Assembly: GCF_004125265.1 (NCBI RefSeq)
Contig: NZ_RDTE01000003.1
Span: 5,704,001 to 5,768,000 of the forward strand
Origin: Streptomyces lydicus
GTDB taxonomy: Bacteria; Actinomycetota; Actinomycetes; Streptomycetales; Streptomycetaceae
Direction: 5' to 3'
DNA: 64,000 nucleotides
Each line of letters begins with the position of its first letter. The stretch's first letter is position 1. The translations under genes were made by a program, and so were the position numbers. Shown here piece after piece: positions 16,586-25,177 of this stretch. The notes under the pieces were generated by a model. It made no database searches. It was given only the letters and a program-made list of their open reading frames with translations, and had not been told where the DNA came from.

Positions 16586-17449
16586 TCAGGCCGAGTGCAG
16601 GAAGTCCTCCACTGCCGGGCCGAACAGTTCCGGGGCGTCCACCCAGGGGTAGTGGCCCACCTCGTGGAGCGGGCGGACCCGTGCGTCGGGGAACGATTCG
16701 GCCACCAGCTCGCCGGCGCGCATGCCCGTCACCCCGTCGCGGTCACCGGTCACCACCAGCACCGGGCAGCTCACGTCTCCCAGCCCCGAGGCCAGGGCCT
16801 CTCGCAGTTGCTCGTCCACGCCCTGCCAGAAACCGGCCCGCGGTACCGGCCCCAACTGTTCGCCCTCCGTGGCGGCATGGGCCTGTTGTGGCTCCTCCCA
16901 GCGCCCGTAGGCGAGCGGCGCCGCGGCGAACAGCAGCGCCCGTACCTCGTCCATGTCGGAGGTCTCGGCCAGTTGCCGCACCGCCGCCGAGGCCTGTGGC
17001 CACCACTGCTCGTGCTCGCGTGCGGCGAAGATCTCCCGTGCGTCGTCGGGGAGTTCGCCCTGCAGCCGGGAGCCGGGGCAGACCAGGACCAGCCGGGTCA
17101 GCCGCTGCGGGTGCCTCGCCGCGTACGCCTGGGCGACCGCGGCCCCCGCGTCGTGCGCGAGCAGGGCGAACCGCTCCAGGCCCAGGTGCGCGCGCAGGGC
17201 CTCGACATCCTCGGCGAGCTGCGGGAAGGCGTAACGGGAGGGGTCGGCGGCGGCCGGGGAGGCGCCGGTGCCGCGGCTGTCCGGAAGGATCAGCTGCCGG
17301 TGTGCGCTCATCCCGCCGAGGTCGCCCAGGTACGCGGCATCCCGTCCGGGGCCGCCGGCCAGACACACCAGGGGCGGCAGGGGCGAGTCGGCCGGGCCGA
17401 GCACGCGGTAGTGGAGCTCGGCGTCGTCGTAGGTGCGGAAGTGCGGCAT
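16586..17449 (-). CDS. Alpha/beta-hydrolase with a predicted Asp nucleophile
   Basis: 287 residues. The oxyanion region reads CLAGGPG (about 29-35), like proline iminopeptidases. The nucleophile elbow is LLAHDAGAAVA instead of GxSxG, putting Asp where Ser is usual, as in epoxide hydrolases and haloalkane dehalogenases. The acid GDRDGVTG and the catalytic His in HEVGHYPWVD are present. A cytoplasmic enzyme is expected; there is no signal peptide. It is a single gene between tRNA-Cys and a divergent MFS gene. The substrate is unknown: an epoxide or ester is as likely as a peptide. Confidence 0.83.
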   Translation of the reverse strand: MPHFRTYDDAELHYRVLGPADSPLPPLVCLAGGPGRDAAYLGDLGGMSAHRQLILPDSRGTGASPAAADPSRYAFPQLAEDVEALRAHLGLERFALLAHDAGAAVAQAYAARHPQRLTRLVLVCPGSRLQGELPDDAREIFAAREHEQWWPQASAAVRQLAETSDMDEVRALLFAAAPLAYGRWEEPQQAHAATEGEQLGPVPRAGFWQGVDEQLREALASGLGDVSCPVLVVTGDRDGVTGMRAGELVAESFPDARVRPLHEVGHYPWVDAPELFGPAVEDFLHSA

Positions 17450-17618
17450 GAGGACAGCCTGCCCGACGGCGGGCGATGTACCGCCGGTCCGGGCCGTGTG
17501 GTGCCGGGTCGCCGAACCGTCGGAGCGTCCCCCGGCTCCGCGGCGTAGGTCCTTCGGACGAGCCGGTTCCCGTCTCCGGACAGGGGCACCGACGTCGTAC
17601 GGCCCTTACGCTGGCCCG

Positions 17619-19157
17619 ATGACCGCTGATCGCCCCCGCCGCAGCGCCGACCCGTTCGCCGGTACCCACACCGACCTCGCCCCGCCGGCCGACGAACGGA
17701 CCGACCACCTGTCCGACGATCCGGCCATCGACCCTGCCGACGCCCCGCCCCACACCGGCGGCATCCTCGGCCGGGCCCACCGCGCGCTCACCTTCGGCAT
17801 CATCTCCGTCGTCTCGGTCGTCGCCTTCGAGGCGATCGCCGTGAACACCGCGATGCCGGTCGCCGCCCGTGCCCTGGACGGGATCGGTCTGTACGCCTTC
17901 GCGTTCTCGGCCTACTTCACGGCGAGCCTGTTCGCGATGGCGCTCGCGGGGGAGTGGAGCGACCGGCACGGGCCGCTGGCGCCGCTGTTCGCCGGGATCG
18001 CCGCGTTCGGGGTGGGGCTGCTGGTCGCGGGCGGTGCGCAGAGCATGGGGATGTTCGTGACGGGCCGCGGAGTGCAGGGCATGGGCGGCGGGATGGTGGT
18101 GGTCTCGCTGTATGTGGTCGTGGGCCGGGCCTACCCCGACCGGCTGCGGGCGTCGATCATGGCGGCGTTCTCGGCGGCCTGGGTGGTGCCGGTGATCGTG
18201 GGCCCGCTGGTCGCCGGGACCCTCACCGAACAGCTCGGCTGGCGCTGGGTCTTCCTCGCCATCCCGGTGCTGATACTGCTGCCGCTCGCGGTGATGCTGC
18301 CCGCGCTGCGCAAGCTGCCCCGTACGCGGCCGGGCCCGGACGGCGGTGTACGCCAGGTGCTGGGCAACCGGCGCTGTCTGCTCGCGCTGGCCGCCGCCGT
18401 GGGCGCCTGCCTGCTGCAGTACGCGGGCCAGCACCCGGCCTGGACCGGGCTGGCGCCCGCGGCCGCCGGGCTGGCCCTGCTGGTACCGGCCATCGCGCGG
18501 CTGCTGCCGCGCGGCACCTTCCGCGCGGGGCGCGGTCTGCCGAGCGTGGTGCTGATGCGCGGTCTGGCCGCCGGGGCGCTGGTCGGCTCCGAGAGCTTCA
18601 TCCCGCTGATGCTGGTCACCCAGCGCGGGCTGTCCCCCACCCTCGCCGGTCTCTCCCTCACCGGCGGCGGACTGACCTGGGCGCTGGGCTCGTACGTCCA
18701 GAGCCGGCCGCGTATGGAGCCGCACCGGGAGCGGCTGATGGGCCTGGGCATGGTGCTGCTGGCGGCGGCCATCGTGACGGTGCCGCTGGCGCTGCTCGAC
18801 GCGGTGCCCGTCGCGATCGTCGCGGCGGCCTGGACGGTCGGCGGGTTCGGCATGGGCCTGAACATCTCCAGCGGCGGTGTCCTGCTGCTGAAGCTCTCCC
18901 GTCCCGAGGAGGCGGGCAGCAACTCCGCGTCCCTGCAGATGTCGGACGCGCTGGGGAACGTCACCTTCGTGGGGGTGGGCGGGGTGCTGTTCGCGGCCTT
19001 CGGCGGTGGCTCGATCGCGGCGCACGGGCCGGCGGCCGCGGCCGGCGCCACCCCGGCGAGCCATCCGGCGGCCTTCGCCGCGGTGTTCGCGGCGATGGCG
19101 GTGGTGGCGCTGGCCGGGGCCGGGGTCACAAGCCGGTTGCGACCCGAGCGGGTGTGA
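17619..19157 (+). CDS. MFS transporter, multidrug-type
   Basis: 512 residues from the ATG at 17619. An acidic, proline-rich N-terminal tail of about 60 residues precedes TM1. About twelve or more transmembrane segments follow, with the loop 2-3 motif GEWSDRHGPLAP and a GxxQGMGGGMVV segment typical of drug exporters. A 15-residue arginine/proline loop separates the two halves. It has no regulator next to it and is divergent from the hydrolase gene. The substrate is not inferable. Confidence 0.85.
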   Translation: MTADRPRRSADPFAGTHTDLAPPADERTDHLSDDPAIDPADAPPHTGGILGRAHRALTFGIISVVSVVAFEAIAVNTAMPVAARALDGIGLYAFAFSAYFTASLFAMALAGEWSDRHGPLAPLFAGIAAFGVGLLVAGGAQSMGMFVTGRGVQGMGGGMVVVSLYVVVGRAYPDRLRASIMAAFSAAWVVPVIVGPLVAGTLTEQLGWRWVFLAIPVLILLPLAVMLPALRKLPRTRPGPDGGVRQVLGNRRCLLALAAAVGACLLQYAGQHPAWTGLAPAAAGLALLVPAIARLLPRGTFRAGRGLPSVVLMRGLAAGALVGSESFIPLMLVTQRGLSPTLAGLSLTGGGLTWALGSYVQSRPRMEPHRERLMGLGMVLLAAAIVTVPLALLDAVPVAIVAAAWTVGGFGMGLNISSGGVLLLKLSRPEEAGSNSASLQMSDALGNVTFVGVGGVLFAAFGGGSIAAHGPAAAAGATPASHPAAFAAVFAAMAVVALAGAGVTSRLRPERV

Positions 19158-19339
19158 GGGCGCCGGGCCGAATCACCCTTTACCGGCCCGACCTGCAACA
19201 TCACCCTCGTCCGGGGCCGGATGGCGAATGTGACCTCGGTCCCACCCCGGGGTGAGCCGGTGCGGGAACCCCGGAGCGTGAAGCGGCGCACGGGTAGGCT
19301 GACGCGGTTGCCGATCGCCGAGTTCAGCCGACGGAGACC

Positions 19340-21136
19340 GTGACTACCACCACCAGCGCCACCAATAACCATCACCTGTCCCCGGCCTTCCCGGGACGGG
19401 CCCCTTGGGGTACCGCGAACAAGCTGCGTGCCTGGCAGCAGGCGGCCATGGACCGCTACATCCAGGCACAGCCCAGAGACTTCCTGGCCGTCGCGACGCC
19501 CGGAGCCGGCAAGACGACGTTCGCGCTCACGCTCGCCTCGTGGATGCTGCACCATCACGTCGTGCAGCAGGTGACGGTCGTCGCGCCGACCGAGCATCTG
19601 AAGAAGCAGTGGGCCGAGGCGGCGGCACGGCTGGGGATCAAGCTCGACCCGGAGTACAGCGCGGGGCCGCTGGGCCGCGAGTACCACGGCGTCGCGATCA
19701 CCTACGCCGGTGTGGGCGTACGGCCCATGCTGCACCGCAACCGGATCGAGCAGCGCAAGACGCTGGTGATCCTCGACGAGATCCACCACGCCGGTGACTC
19801 GAAGTCGTGGGGCGAGGCCTGCCTGGAGGCGTTCGAGCCCGCCACCCGGCGGCTCGCGCTGACCGGTACGCCCTTCCGGTCCGACACCAACCCGATCCCG
19901 TTCGTGACGTACGAGGAGGGCAACGACGGCATCCGGCGCTCCTCCGCCGACTACACCTACGGCTACGGCAACGCGCTCGGCGACGGCGTCGTTAGGCCGG
20001 TCATCTTCCTCTCCTACAGCGGCAACATGCGCTGGCGGACCAAGGCGGGCGACGAGATCGCGGCCCGGCTCGGCGAGCCGATGACCAAGGACGCGGTCTC
20101 GCAGGCCTGGCGTACCGCGCTGGACCCGCGCGGCGAGTGGATGCCGAATGTGCTGCGCGCCGCCGACCAGCGGCTGAGCGAGGTCCGCAAATCCATCCCG
20201 GACGCGGGGGCGCTGGTGATCGCCTCCGACCAGGAGCAGGCGCGGGCGTACGCCAAGCTGATCCGGGAGATCACCGGGGAGGGCGCCACGCTGGTGCTGT
20301 CCGACGACTCCGGCGCCTCCCAGCGCATCGACGACTTCGCGCACTCGCACGACCGCTGGATGGTCGCGGTCCGGATGGTGTCCGAGGGCGTCGACGTGCC
20401 GCGGCTGGCGGTCGGGGTGTACGCCACCACCATCTCGACCCCGCTGTTCTTCGCCCAGGCCGTCGGCCGCTTCGTGCGCTCCCGCAAGCGCGGCGAGACC
20501 GCCTCGGTCTTCCTGCCCACCGTCCCGATGCTGCTCGGCTTCGCCAATGAGATGGAGGTCGAGCGCGACCACGTCCTGGACAAGCCGAAGAAGGACGGGG
20601 AGGAGGACCCGTACGCCGAGTCCGAGAAGGAGATGGAGGAGGCGAACAAGGAGCAGGACGAGGACACCGGGGAGCAGGAGCAGTTCTCGTTCGAGGCGCT
20701 GGAGTCGGAGGCGGTCTTCGACCGGGTGCTCTACGACGGTGCCGAGTTCGGGATGCAGGCCCACGCGGGCAGCGAGGAGGAGCAGGACTACCTCGGCATC
20801 CCCGGGCTGCTGGAGCCCGACCAGGTGCAGATGCTGCTGCAGAAGCGGCAGGCCCGGCAGATCGCGCACAGCAAGAAGCGGCCCGACGAGGAGGCCGACC
20901 TGCTGGAGCTGCCGGCCGAGCGGCGGCCGGTGGTCACGCACAAGGAGCTGCTGGAGCTGAGGAAGCAGCTGAACACGCTGGTGGGGGCGTATGTCCACCA
21001 GAGCGGAAAGCCGCATGGCGTGATCCACACCGAGCTGCGGCGGGTATGCGGCGGGCCGCCGAGCGCGGAGGCCACCGCCGGGCAGCTGGGTGAGCGAATC
21101 AAGAAGGTCCGGGAGTGGGCCACGCGGATGAAGTGA
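19340..21136 (+). CDS. DEAD/DEAH-box helicase, superfamily 2
   Basis: 598 residues. The helicase core is complete: Walker A TPGAGKTT (53-60), DEIHH (146-150), LTGTPFR (about 174-180), SEGVDVPRLAVGV and QAVGRFVRSR in the second RecA domain. It resembles XPB/RadD-like restriction-helicase cores. A strongly acidic linker (about 415-450, rich in Glu/Asp/Lys) and a helical C-terminal domain follow. The role is probably nucleic-acid remodelling or repair; no nuclease domain is seen. The GTG at 19340 is used because the conserved N-terminus starts there, though ribosome-binding-site spacing is tight. Confidence 0.87.
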   Translation: MTTTTSATNNHHLSPAFPGRAPWGTANKLRAWQQAAMDRYIQAQPRDFLAVATPGAGKTTFALTLASWMLHHHVVQQVTVVAPTEHLKKQWAEAAARLGIKLDPEYSAGPLGREYHGVAITYAGVGVRPMLHRNRIEQRKTLVILDEIHHAGDSKSWGEACLEAFEPATRRLALTGTPFRSDTNPIPFVTYEEGNDGIRRSSADYTYGYGNALGDGVVRPVIFLSYSGNMRWRTKAGDEIAARLGEPMTKDAVSQAWRTALDPRGEWMPNVLRAADQRLSEVRKSIPDAGALVIASDQEQARAYAKLIREITGEGATLVLSDDSGASQRIDDFAHSHDRWMVAVRMVSEGVDVPRLAVGVYATTISTPLFFAQAVGRFVRSRKRGETASVFLPTVPMLLGFANEMEVERDHVLDKPKKDGEEDPYAESEKEMEEANKEQDEDTGEQEQFSFEALESEAVFDRVLYDGAEFGMQAHAGSEEEQDYLGIPGLLEPDQVQMLLQKRQARQIAHSKKRPDEEADLLELPAERRPVVTHKELLELRKQLNTLVGAYVHQSGKPHGVIHTELRRVCGGPPSAEATAGQLGERIKKVREWATRMK

Positions 21137-21143
21137 GTGCGCC

Positions 21144-21219
21144 GGGGGCTTGTGCGTCCGCAGGGGGCTGTGCGTCCGTCTGGGGCCTGTGAGGCCCGTG
21201 GGGGGCCACGGTCTGTGAC
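21144..21219 (+). repeat. Four-unit degenerate 19-bp tandem repeat after the helicase gene
   Basis: Four consecutive 19-base units begin 8 bases after the helicase stop: GGGGGCTTGTGCGTCCGCA, GGGGGCTGTGCGTCCGTCT, and two more diverged units. Confidence 0.7.
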
Positions 21220-21636
21220 CCGGCCGGTGTCCTGCGGCCCCGTGATCCGTGGGCGGGGGCGGTGTGCCGGTGACACGGCGCGCCGCCCCCGCCGTCACGT
21301 CCGGCGCCGCGTGCCGGAGCCGGCGGCGGCCGTGCTCCCTCGCCGTTCGCCCATACCGTCCGCCCATACCGCCCGAACGGCCCTGTAGCCCTACCTGAAA
21401 CACCACAGCACATCCTGAACGGACCTACGGGGATATTCCGGGCGGGAAAGCCCGGATTCTGGACGGACTCTTCCGCTTACCGGACCGGCTCGCTACTGTC
21501 CCGGTCACGCACACGCCCCGTGGCAGCGCCGCCGCGGAGCGCAGCCGGTGCCATGCGGCCGGCGGCCTCTAGCGCGCGCTGCTCCGGGACTCGCAGCGCG
21601 TCGCGTCCGAGGGCCGCCACTCACCCAGGAGGCGTC
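21220..21636. other. Intergenic region upstream of the IclR regulator
   Basis: Together with the repeat before it, this is about 500 bases without a gene. A short direct repeat CCGCCCATACCG lies near 21350-21370. The 3' portion presumably holds the iclR promoter. No further structure is seen. Confidence 0.5.
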
Positions 21637-22278
21637 GTGACCGCAGAGACCTCCCAGACCCTCGACCGAGGGCTGCGCGTCCTCAAACTGCTCGCCGACA
21701 CCGACCACGGGCTGACCGTCACCGAGCTCTCCCACAAGCTCGGCGTCAACCGCACGGTGGTCTACCGTCTGCTGGCCACGCTGGAGCAGCACGCTCTGGT
21801 CCGCCGCGACCTCGGCGGCCGCGCCCGGGTCGGCCTGGGCGTGCTGCGCCTGGGCCGGCAGGTGCATCCGCTGGTCAGGGAGGCGGCGCTGCCCGCGCTG
21901 CGGTCGCTCGCCGAGGACGTGGGGGCCACCGCGCACCTCACCCTGGTCGACGGCACGGAAGCGCTGGCCGTCGCCGTGGTGGAGCCGACCTGGACCGATT
22001 ACCACGTGGCCTACCGGGCGGGCTTCCGTCATCCGCTGGACCGGGGGGCCGCGGGACGGGCGATCCTCAAGGCCCGGCAGGGGCGCCTCCAGGACGCCGG
22101 ACTCGCCCTGACGCACGGGGAGTTGGAGGCCGGGGCGAGCGGGGCTGCGGCACCGCTGCTCGGGGTGAGCGGCATCGAGGGCAGCGTGGGCGTGGTGATG
22201 CTCGCGGACACCGTGTCCGAGCGGATCGGGCCGCGGGTGGTCGACGCGGCCCGGGAGGTGTCGGAGGCGCTGCGCTGA
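21637..22278 (+). CDS. IclR-family transcriptional regulator
   Basis: 213 residues. The N-terminal winged HTH is at about 8-65 (LDRGLRVLKLLADTDHGLTV, NRTVVYRLLATLEQH), followed by the IclR effector domain (YRAGFRHPLDRGAAGRAIL). It is somewhat shorter than the usual ~250 residues. The GTG at 21637 follows an AGGAGG at 21627-21632. It is not obviously linked to a catabolic operon: upstream is a helicase and downstream a protease, both on the same strand. The target is unknown. Confidence 0.87.
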   Translation: MTAETSQTLDRGLRVLKLLADTDHGLTVTELSHKLGVNRTVVYRLLATLEQHALVRRDLGGRARVGLGVLRLGRQVHPLVREAALPALRSLAEDVGATAHLTLVDGTEALAVAVVEPTWTDYHVAYRAGFRHPLDRGAAGRAILKARQGRLQDAGLALTHGELEAGASGAAAPLLGVSGIEGSVGVVMLADTVSERIGPRVVDAAREVSEALR

Positions 22279-22447
22279 GGCCGGGGCCTGTCGTCATGGC
22301 CCTGCCAGACCCGCGGCGAACGACGGGGCCGGGAATACCGGCCCCGGGGGACGGCCGGGGCCACAGTGTGTGAAGGGGCGGTGGCCGTGTGGTGAGGCCG
22401 CAGCGCCTTACGGCCCTGGTGGTGCGGGGGTCAATTAGGCTGGCGGG

Positions 22448-23227
22448 GTGTCCTCACGCACCCGTGCCCTGGCGCTCTGCTCCGCCCTTGTCCTGGCCCT
22501 CGTCCTCACGGCGGTCCTCGCCCCGCTGCCGTTCGCCATCGCCTATCCCGGCATGACGGCGAACGTCCTCGGCGACGACAAGGGCAAGCCGGTGATCACC
22601 ATCACCGGCGCCGGGACCCGCAAGACGAGCGGACAGCTGCGGATGACCTCGATCGTCGCCACCGGACCGGACGCCTCCGTCCACCTGCCGGACATCATCG
22701 AGGGCTGGTTCCGCACGGACGAGGCCGTGATGCCGCGGGAGGCGGTCTACCCGGTGGGCAACAACACCGAGGAGATCGCCGAGCACAACGCGAAGCAGAT
22801 GGAGCAGTCCCAGGACACCGCCACCAGCGCCGCGCTCGGGCAGCTCGGCAAGTCCGCCAAGGACATCAAGGTCAAGCTGAGCCTCGCGGACGTCGGCGGG
22901 CCCAGCGCCGGGCTGATGTTCGCCCTCGGCATCGTCGACCGGCTGGACGGCGACGGCGCGGGCCACGACCTGACCGGCGGGCGCACCATCGCCGGTACGG
23001 GGACCATCACCGCCGGCGGGAAGGTCGGCGCGGTGGGCGGGGTCCCGCTGAAGACGCAGGCCGCACACCGCGACGGCGCCTCGGTCTTCCTGGTCCCGCG
23101 CAAGGAGTGCACCGACGCGCGGGCGGAGCTGCCGAAGGGGATGCGGCTGATCCCGGTCACGACGCTCGACGGCGCGGTGGACGCCCTCAAGGCCCTGCGG
23201 ACCGGCGGCAAACTGCCCAGCTGCTGA
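22448..23227 (+). CDS. Membrane-anchored Lon-type (S16) serine protease domain protein
   Basis: 259 residues. A signal anchor at about 8-32 is followed by an extracytoplasmic part. The Lon proteolytic dyad is visible as GGPSAGLMFAL (Ser153) and GGVPLKTQAA (Lys202). It resembles YlbL but lacks the PDZ domain that usually lies between the anchor and the protease (YlbL is ~350 residues). The GTG at 22448 is the start. Substrates are unknown. It stands alone, convergent with the ABC operon at 23283. Confidence 0.85.
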   Translation: MSSRTRALALCSALVLALVLTAVLAPLPFAIAYPGMTANVLGDDKGKPVITITGAGTRKTSGQLRMTSIVATGPDASVHLPDIIEGWFRTDEAVMPREAVYPVGNNTEEIAEHNAKQMEQSQDTATSAALGQLGKSAKDIKVKLSLADVGGPSAGLMFALGIVDRLDGDGAGHDLTGGRTIAGTGTITAGGKVGAVGGVPLKTQAAHRDGASVFLVPRKECTDARAELPKGMRLIPVTTLDGAVDALKALRTGGKLPSC

Positions 23228-23282
23228 GCCGCCCCCTGCCGCCCGGCCCCGGACGTCCCGCGTCCCGTCGCCGCCGGCTTCC

Positions 23283-24296
23283 TCACCCCTCCTTGATGAA
23301 CCCCTCCCGGATCAGCCAGTCCTTGGCGACCTCGTGCGGGTCCTCGCCGTTCACGTCGACCTTGCGGTTGAGCTCCTGGGCGACGGTGTTGTTGAGGGCC
23401 TTGGTGACCGGGGCCAGGACCTCGGCCATCGCCGGGTACTTCTTCAGGGCCTCGGCGTTGATCTCGGGAGCGACGTTGTAGTTGGGGAAGAAGTGCTTGT
23501 CGTCGGCGAGGACGTGCAGATGCATCGCCTTGATCCGGCCGTCGGTGGTGAAGACCTCGCCGAACGCGCAGGTGCCCTTCTGCGTCTCGGTGTAGACCAC
23601 GCCGCCGGTCATCTTGCGGATGTTGGACGACGGCACGTTCATGCCGTACGCCCGTGCCATGCCCGGCAGGCCGTCGTTGCGGGTGGCGAACTCGTTCTCC
23701 ACGCACATCGTGACGGCGCCGGGGTTCTTGTGCGACAGCGCCGCGACCTGCGAGAGGGTGCGCACGCCCAGCTTCTTCTGGTTGGCGGTGTTCAGCGCCA
23801 GCGCGTAGGTGTTGTTCAGCGTCGAGGCCGGCAGCCAGACGATGCCGTTCTTGCGGTCCTCGTCGCGGACCGCCTTCCACTGCTGCTGCGGGTTGACGAT
23901 CGGCTTGGTGTGGCCGAGGTAGGTGATCCAGCCGGTGCCGGTGTACTCGTACGCGGCGTCCGCCGTGCCGGACTTGACGGCCTCCCGGGCGCCGATCGAG
24001 CCCTGGATGCTGGTCTTGTCGATGACCTTGGCACCGGCCGCCTCGAAGACGATGCCCATCATCTGGCCGAGGATGATCTGCTCGGTGAACTCCTTCGAGG
24101 TCACGGTCAGCTGTGCCCCGGTGAGCGGGCGGCCCCGGTAGCCGGCCTTCGGCCCCGGCAGCACGGTGTCGCTCATCGCACTGCCGCTGACCAGGCCGCA
24201 GGCGCTGAGCGCGGTGGCGAGCAGGACGACCAGGAAGCGGGCGCCCCGGCGTCTTCCGGGGCGGCGGCGGGGGGCCTGCCGCGGGGGAATCCTCAT
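23283..24296 (-). CDS. Glycine-betaine/choline-type ABC transporter substrate-binding lipoprotein
   Basis: 337 residues. An arginine-rich N-terminus, a hydrophobic segment and the lipobox LSAC (Cys33) mark a lipoprotein. The mature part has the OpuAC/OsmF-type features TSKEFTEQIILGQMM, YEYTGTGWITYLG and PNYNVAPEINAEAL. It should capture a quaternary amine outside the membrane for the two permeases encoded upstream. It is the last gene of a four-gene minus-strand operon; its start overlaps the preceding permease stop (ATGA). The exact compatible solute is not readable. Confidence 0.88.
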   Translation of the reverse strand: MRIPPRQAPRRRPGRRRGARFLVVLLATALSACGLVSGSAMSDTVLPGPKAGYRGRPLTGAQLTVTSKEFTEQIILGQMMGIVFEAAGAKVIDKTSIQGSIGAREAVKSGTADAAYEYTGTGWITYLGHTKPIVNPQQQWKAVRDEDRKNGIVWLPASTLNNTYALALNTANQKKLGVRTLSQVAALSHKNPGAVTMCVENEFATRNDGLPGMARAYGMNVPSSNIRKMTGGVVYTETQKGTCAFGEVFTTDGRIKAMHLHVLADDKHFFPNYNVAPEINAEALKKYPAMAEVLAPVTKALNNTVAQELNRKVDVNGEDPHEVAKDWLIREGFIKEG

Positions 24297-25177
24297 ACCG
24301 TCGCCTCCAGTCCGCGCGGCCGCAGCAGCAGTTCGGCCAGCGACGCCAGCCATTCGACCAGCAGGGCCAGCGCCACGGTGAGCACCGAACCGAGGATCAG
24401 TACGGGCATGCGCTGGGTGACGATGCCCGCCGAGATCAGGTCACCGAGGCCGCCGCCCCCGCCGAAGGTGGCCAGCGTCGCGGTGCCCACGTTCAGCACC
24501 AGCGCGGTACGGACGCCGGCCAGGATCAGCGGTACGGCCAGCGGGAGTTCGACCTTGGTCAGCACAAGGGTGGGGGACATGCCGATGCCGCGGGCGGCCT
24601 CGGTCAGCGTCGGCTCGATGCCGCGCAGCCCGGCGATGGTGTTGGCGAGGACCGGCAGCACGGCGTAGATGACCATGCCGACGATCGCCGAACGGGCCCC
24701 GATGCCCAGCCAGATCACCAGCAGGATCAGCAGACCCAGCGCCGGGACGGCCTGCCCGAGGTTGGCGAAGGCCATGGCGACGGGCGTGGCCCGGCGCAGC
24801 TTGGAGCGGGTCAGTGCGATCCCCAGCGGAATCGCGATGATCAGCACGAAGAAGGTGGAGACGGCGGTGAGGTAGATGTGCTGCTGCAGGGCCAGCAGCA
24901 CCTTGCCGTTGTCGACCGCCTGGTGGGCGATGGAGTCCAGGCGGGCGCCGCGGAACCACAGCCAGGTGGCGAGCAGCGCGAGGACCAGGAAGGCCGGCAT
25001 GAAGGTCCACTTCTGCCAGCTGATCCGGCGCCGGCCCTTGGCGACGGCCGGGACGGGCGCCTCACCGGCCGCGTCCTCCCGCTCCCGCATCTCGACGTCG
25101 TCGCGGACGGCGAAGCCCTCGTGGTCGCTGGGGGCCCGCTCGCCGCGGTGCGGACTGCTCCCGTCGCGCGGGCTCAT
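24293..25177 (-). CDS. Glycine-betaine-type ABC permease, second subunit
   Basis: 294 residues. A charged cytoplasmic N-terminus of about 60 residues, rich in Glu/Arg/Asp, precedes about six transmembrane segments. The EAA loop reads TLTEAARGIGMSPTLVLTKV. The start at 25177 overlaps the ATPase stop as ATGA; a longer upstream frame is a shadow of the ATPase gene. It pairs with the permease at 26405 to form the channel. The long charged tail is absent from that partner. Confidence 0.88.
   Translation of the reverse strand: MSPRDGSSPHRGERAPSDHEGFAVRDDVEMREREDAAGEAPVPAVAKGRRRISWQKWTFMPAFLVLALLATWLWFRGARLDSIAHQAVDNGKVLLALQQHIYLTAVSTFFVLIIAIPLGIALTRSKLRRATPVAMAFANLGQAVPALGLLILLVIWLGIGARSAIVGMVIYAVLPVLANTIAGLRGIEPTLTEAARGIGMSPTLVLTKVELPLAVPLILAGVRTALVLNVGTATLATFGGGGGLGDLISAGIVTQRMPVLILGSVLTVALALLVEWLASLAELLLRPRGLEATV

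Noticed and set aside
18131..21406. Very long minus-strand open frame (over 1000 codons) opposite the MFS and helicase genes
   Set aside because: It is a GC-bias shadow: the plus strand encodes two recognisable proteins there, and the minus translation is low-complexity without any domain.
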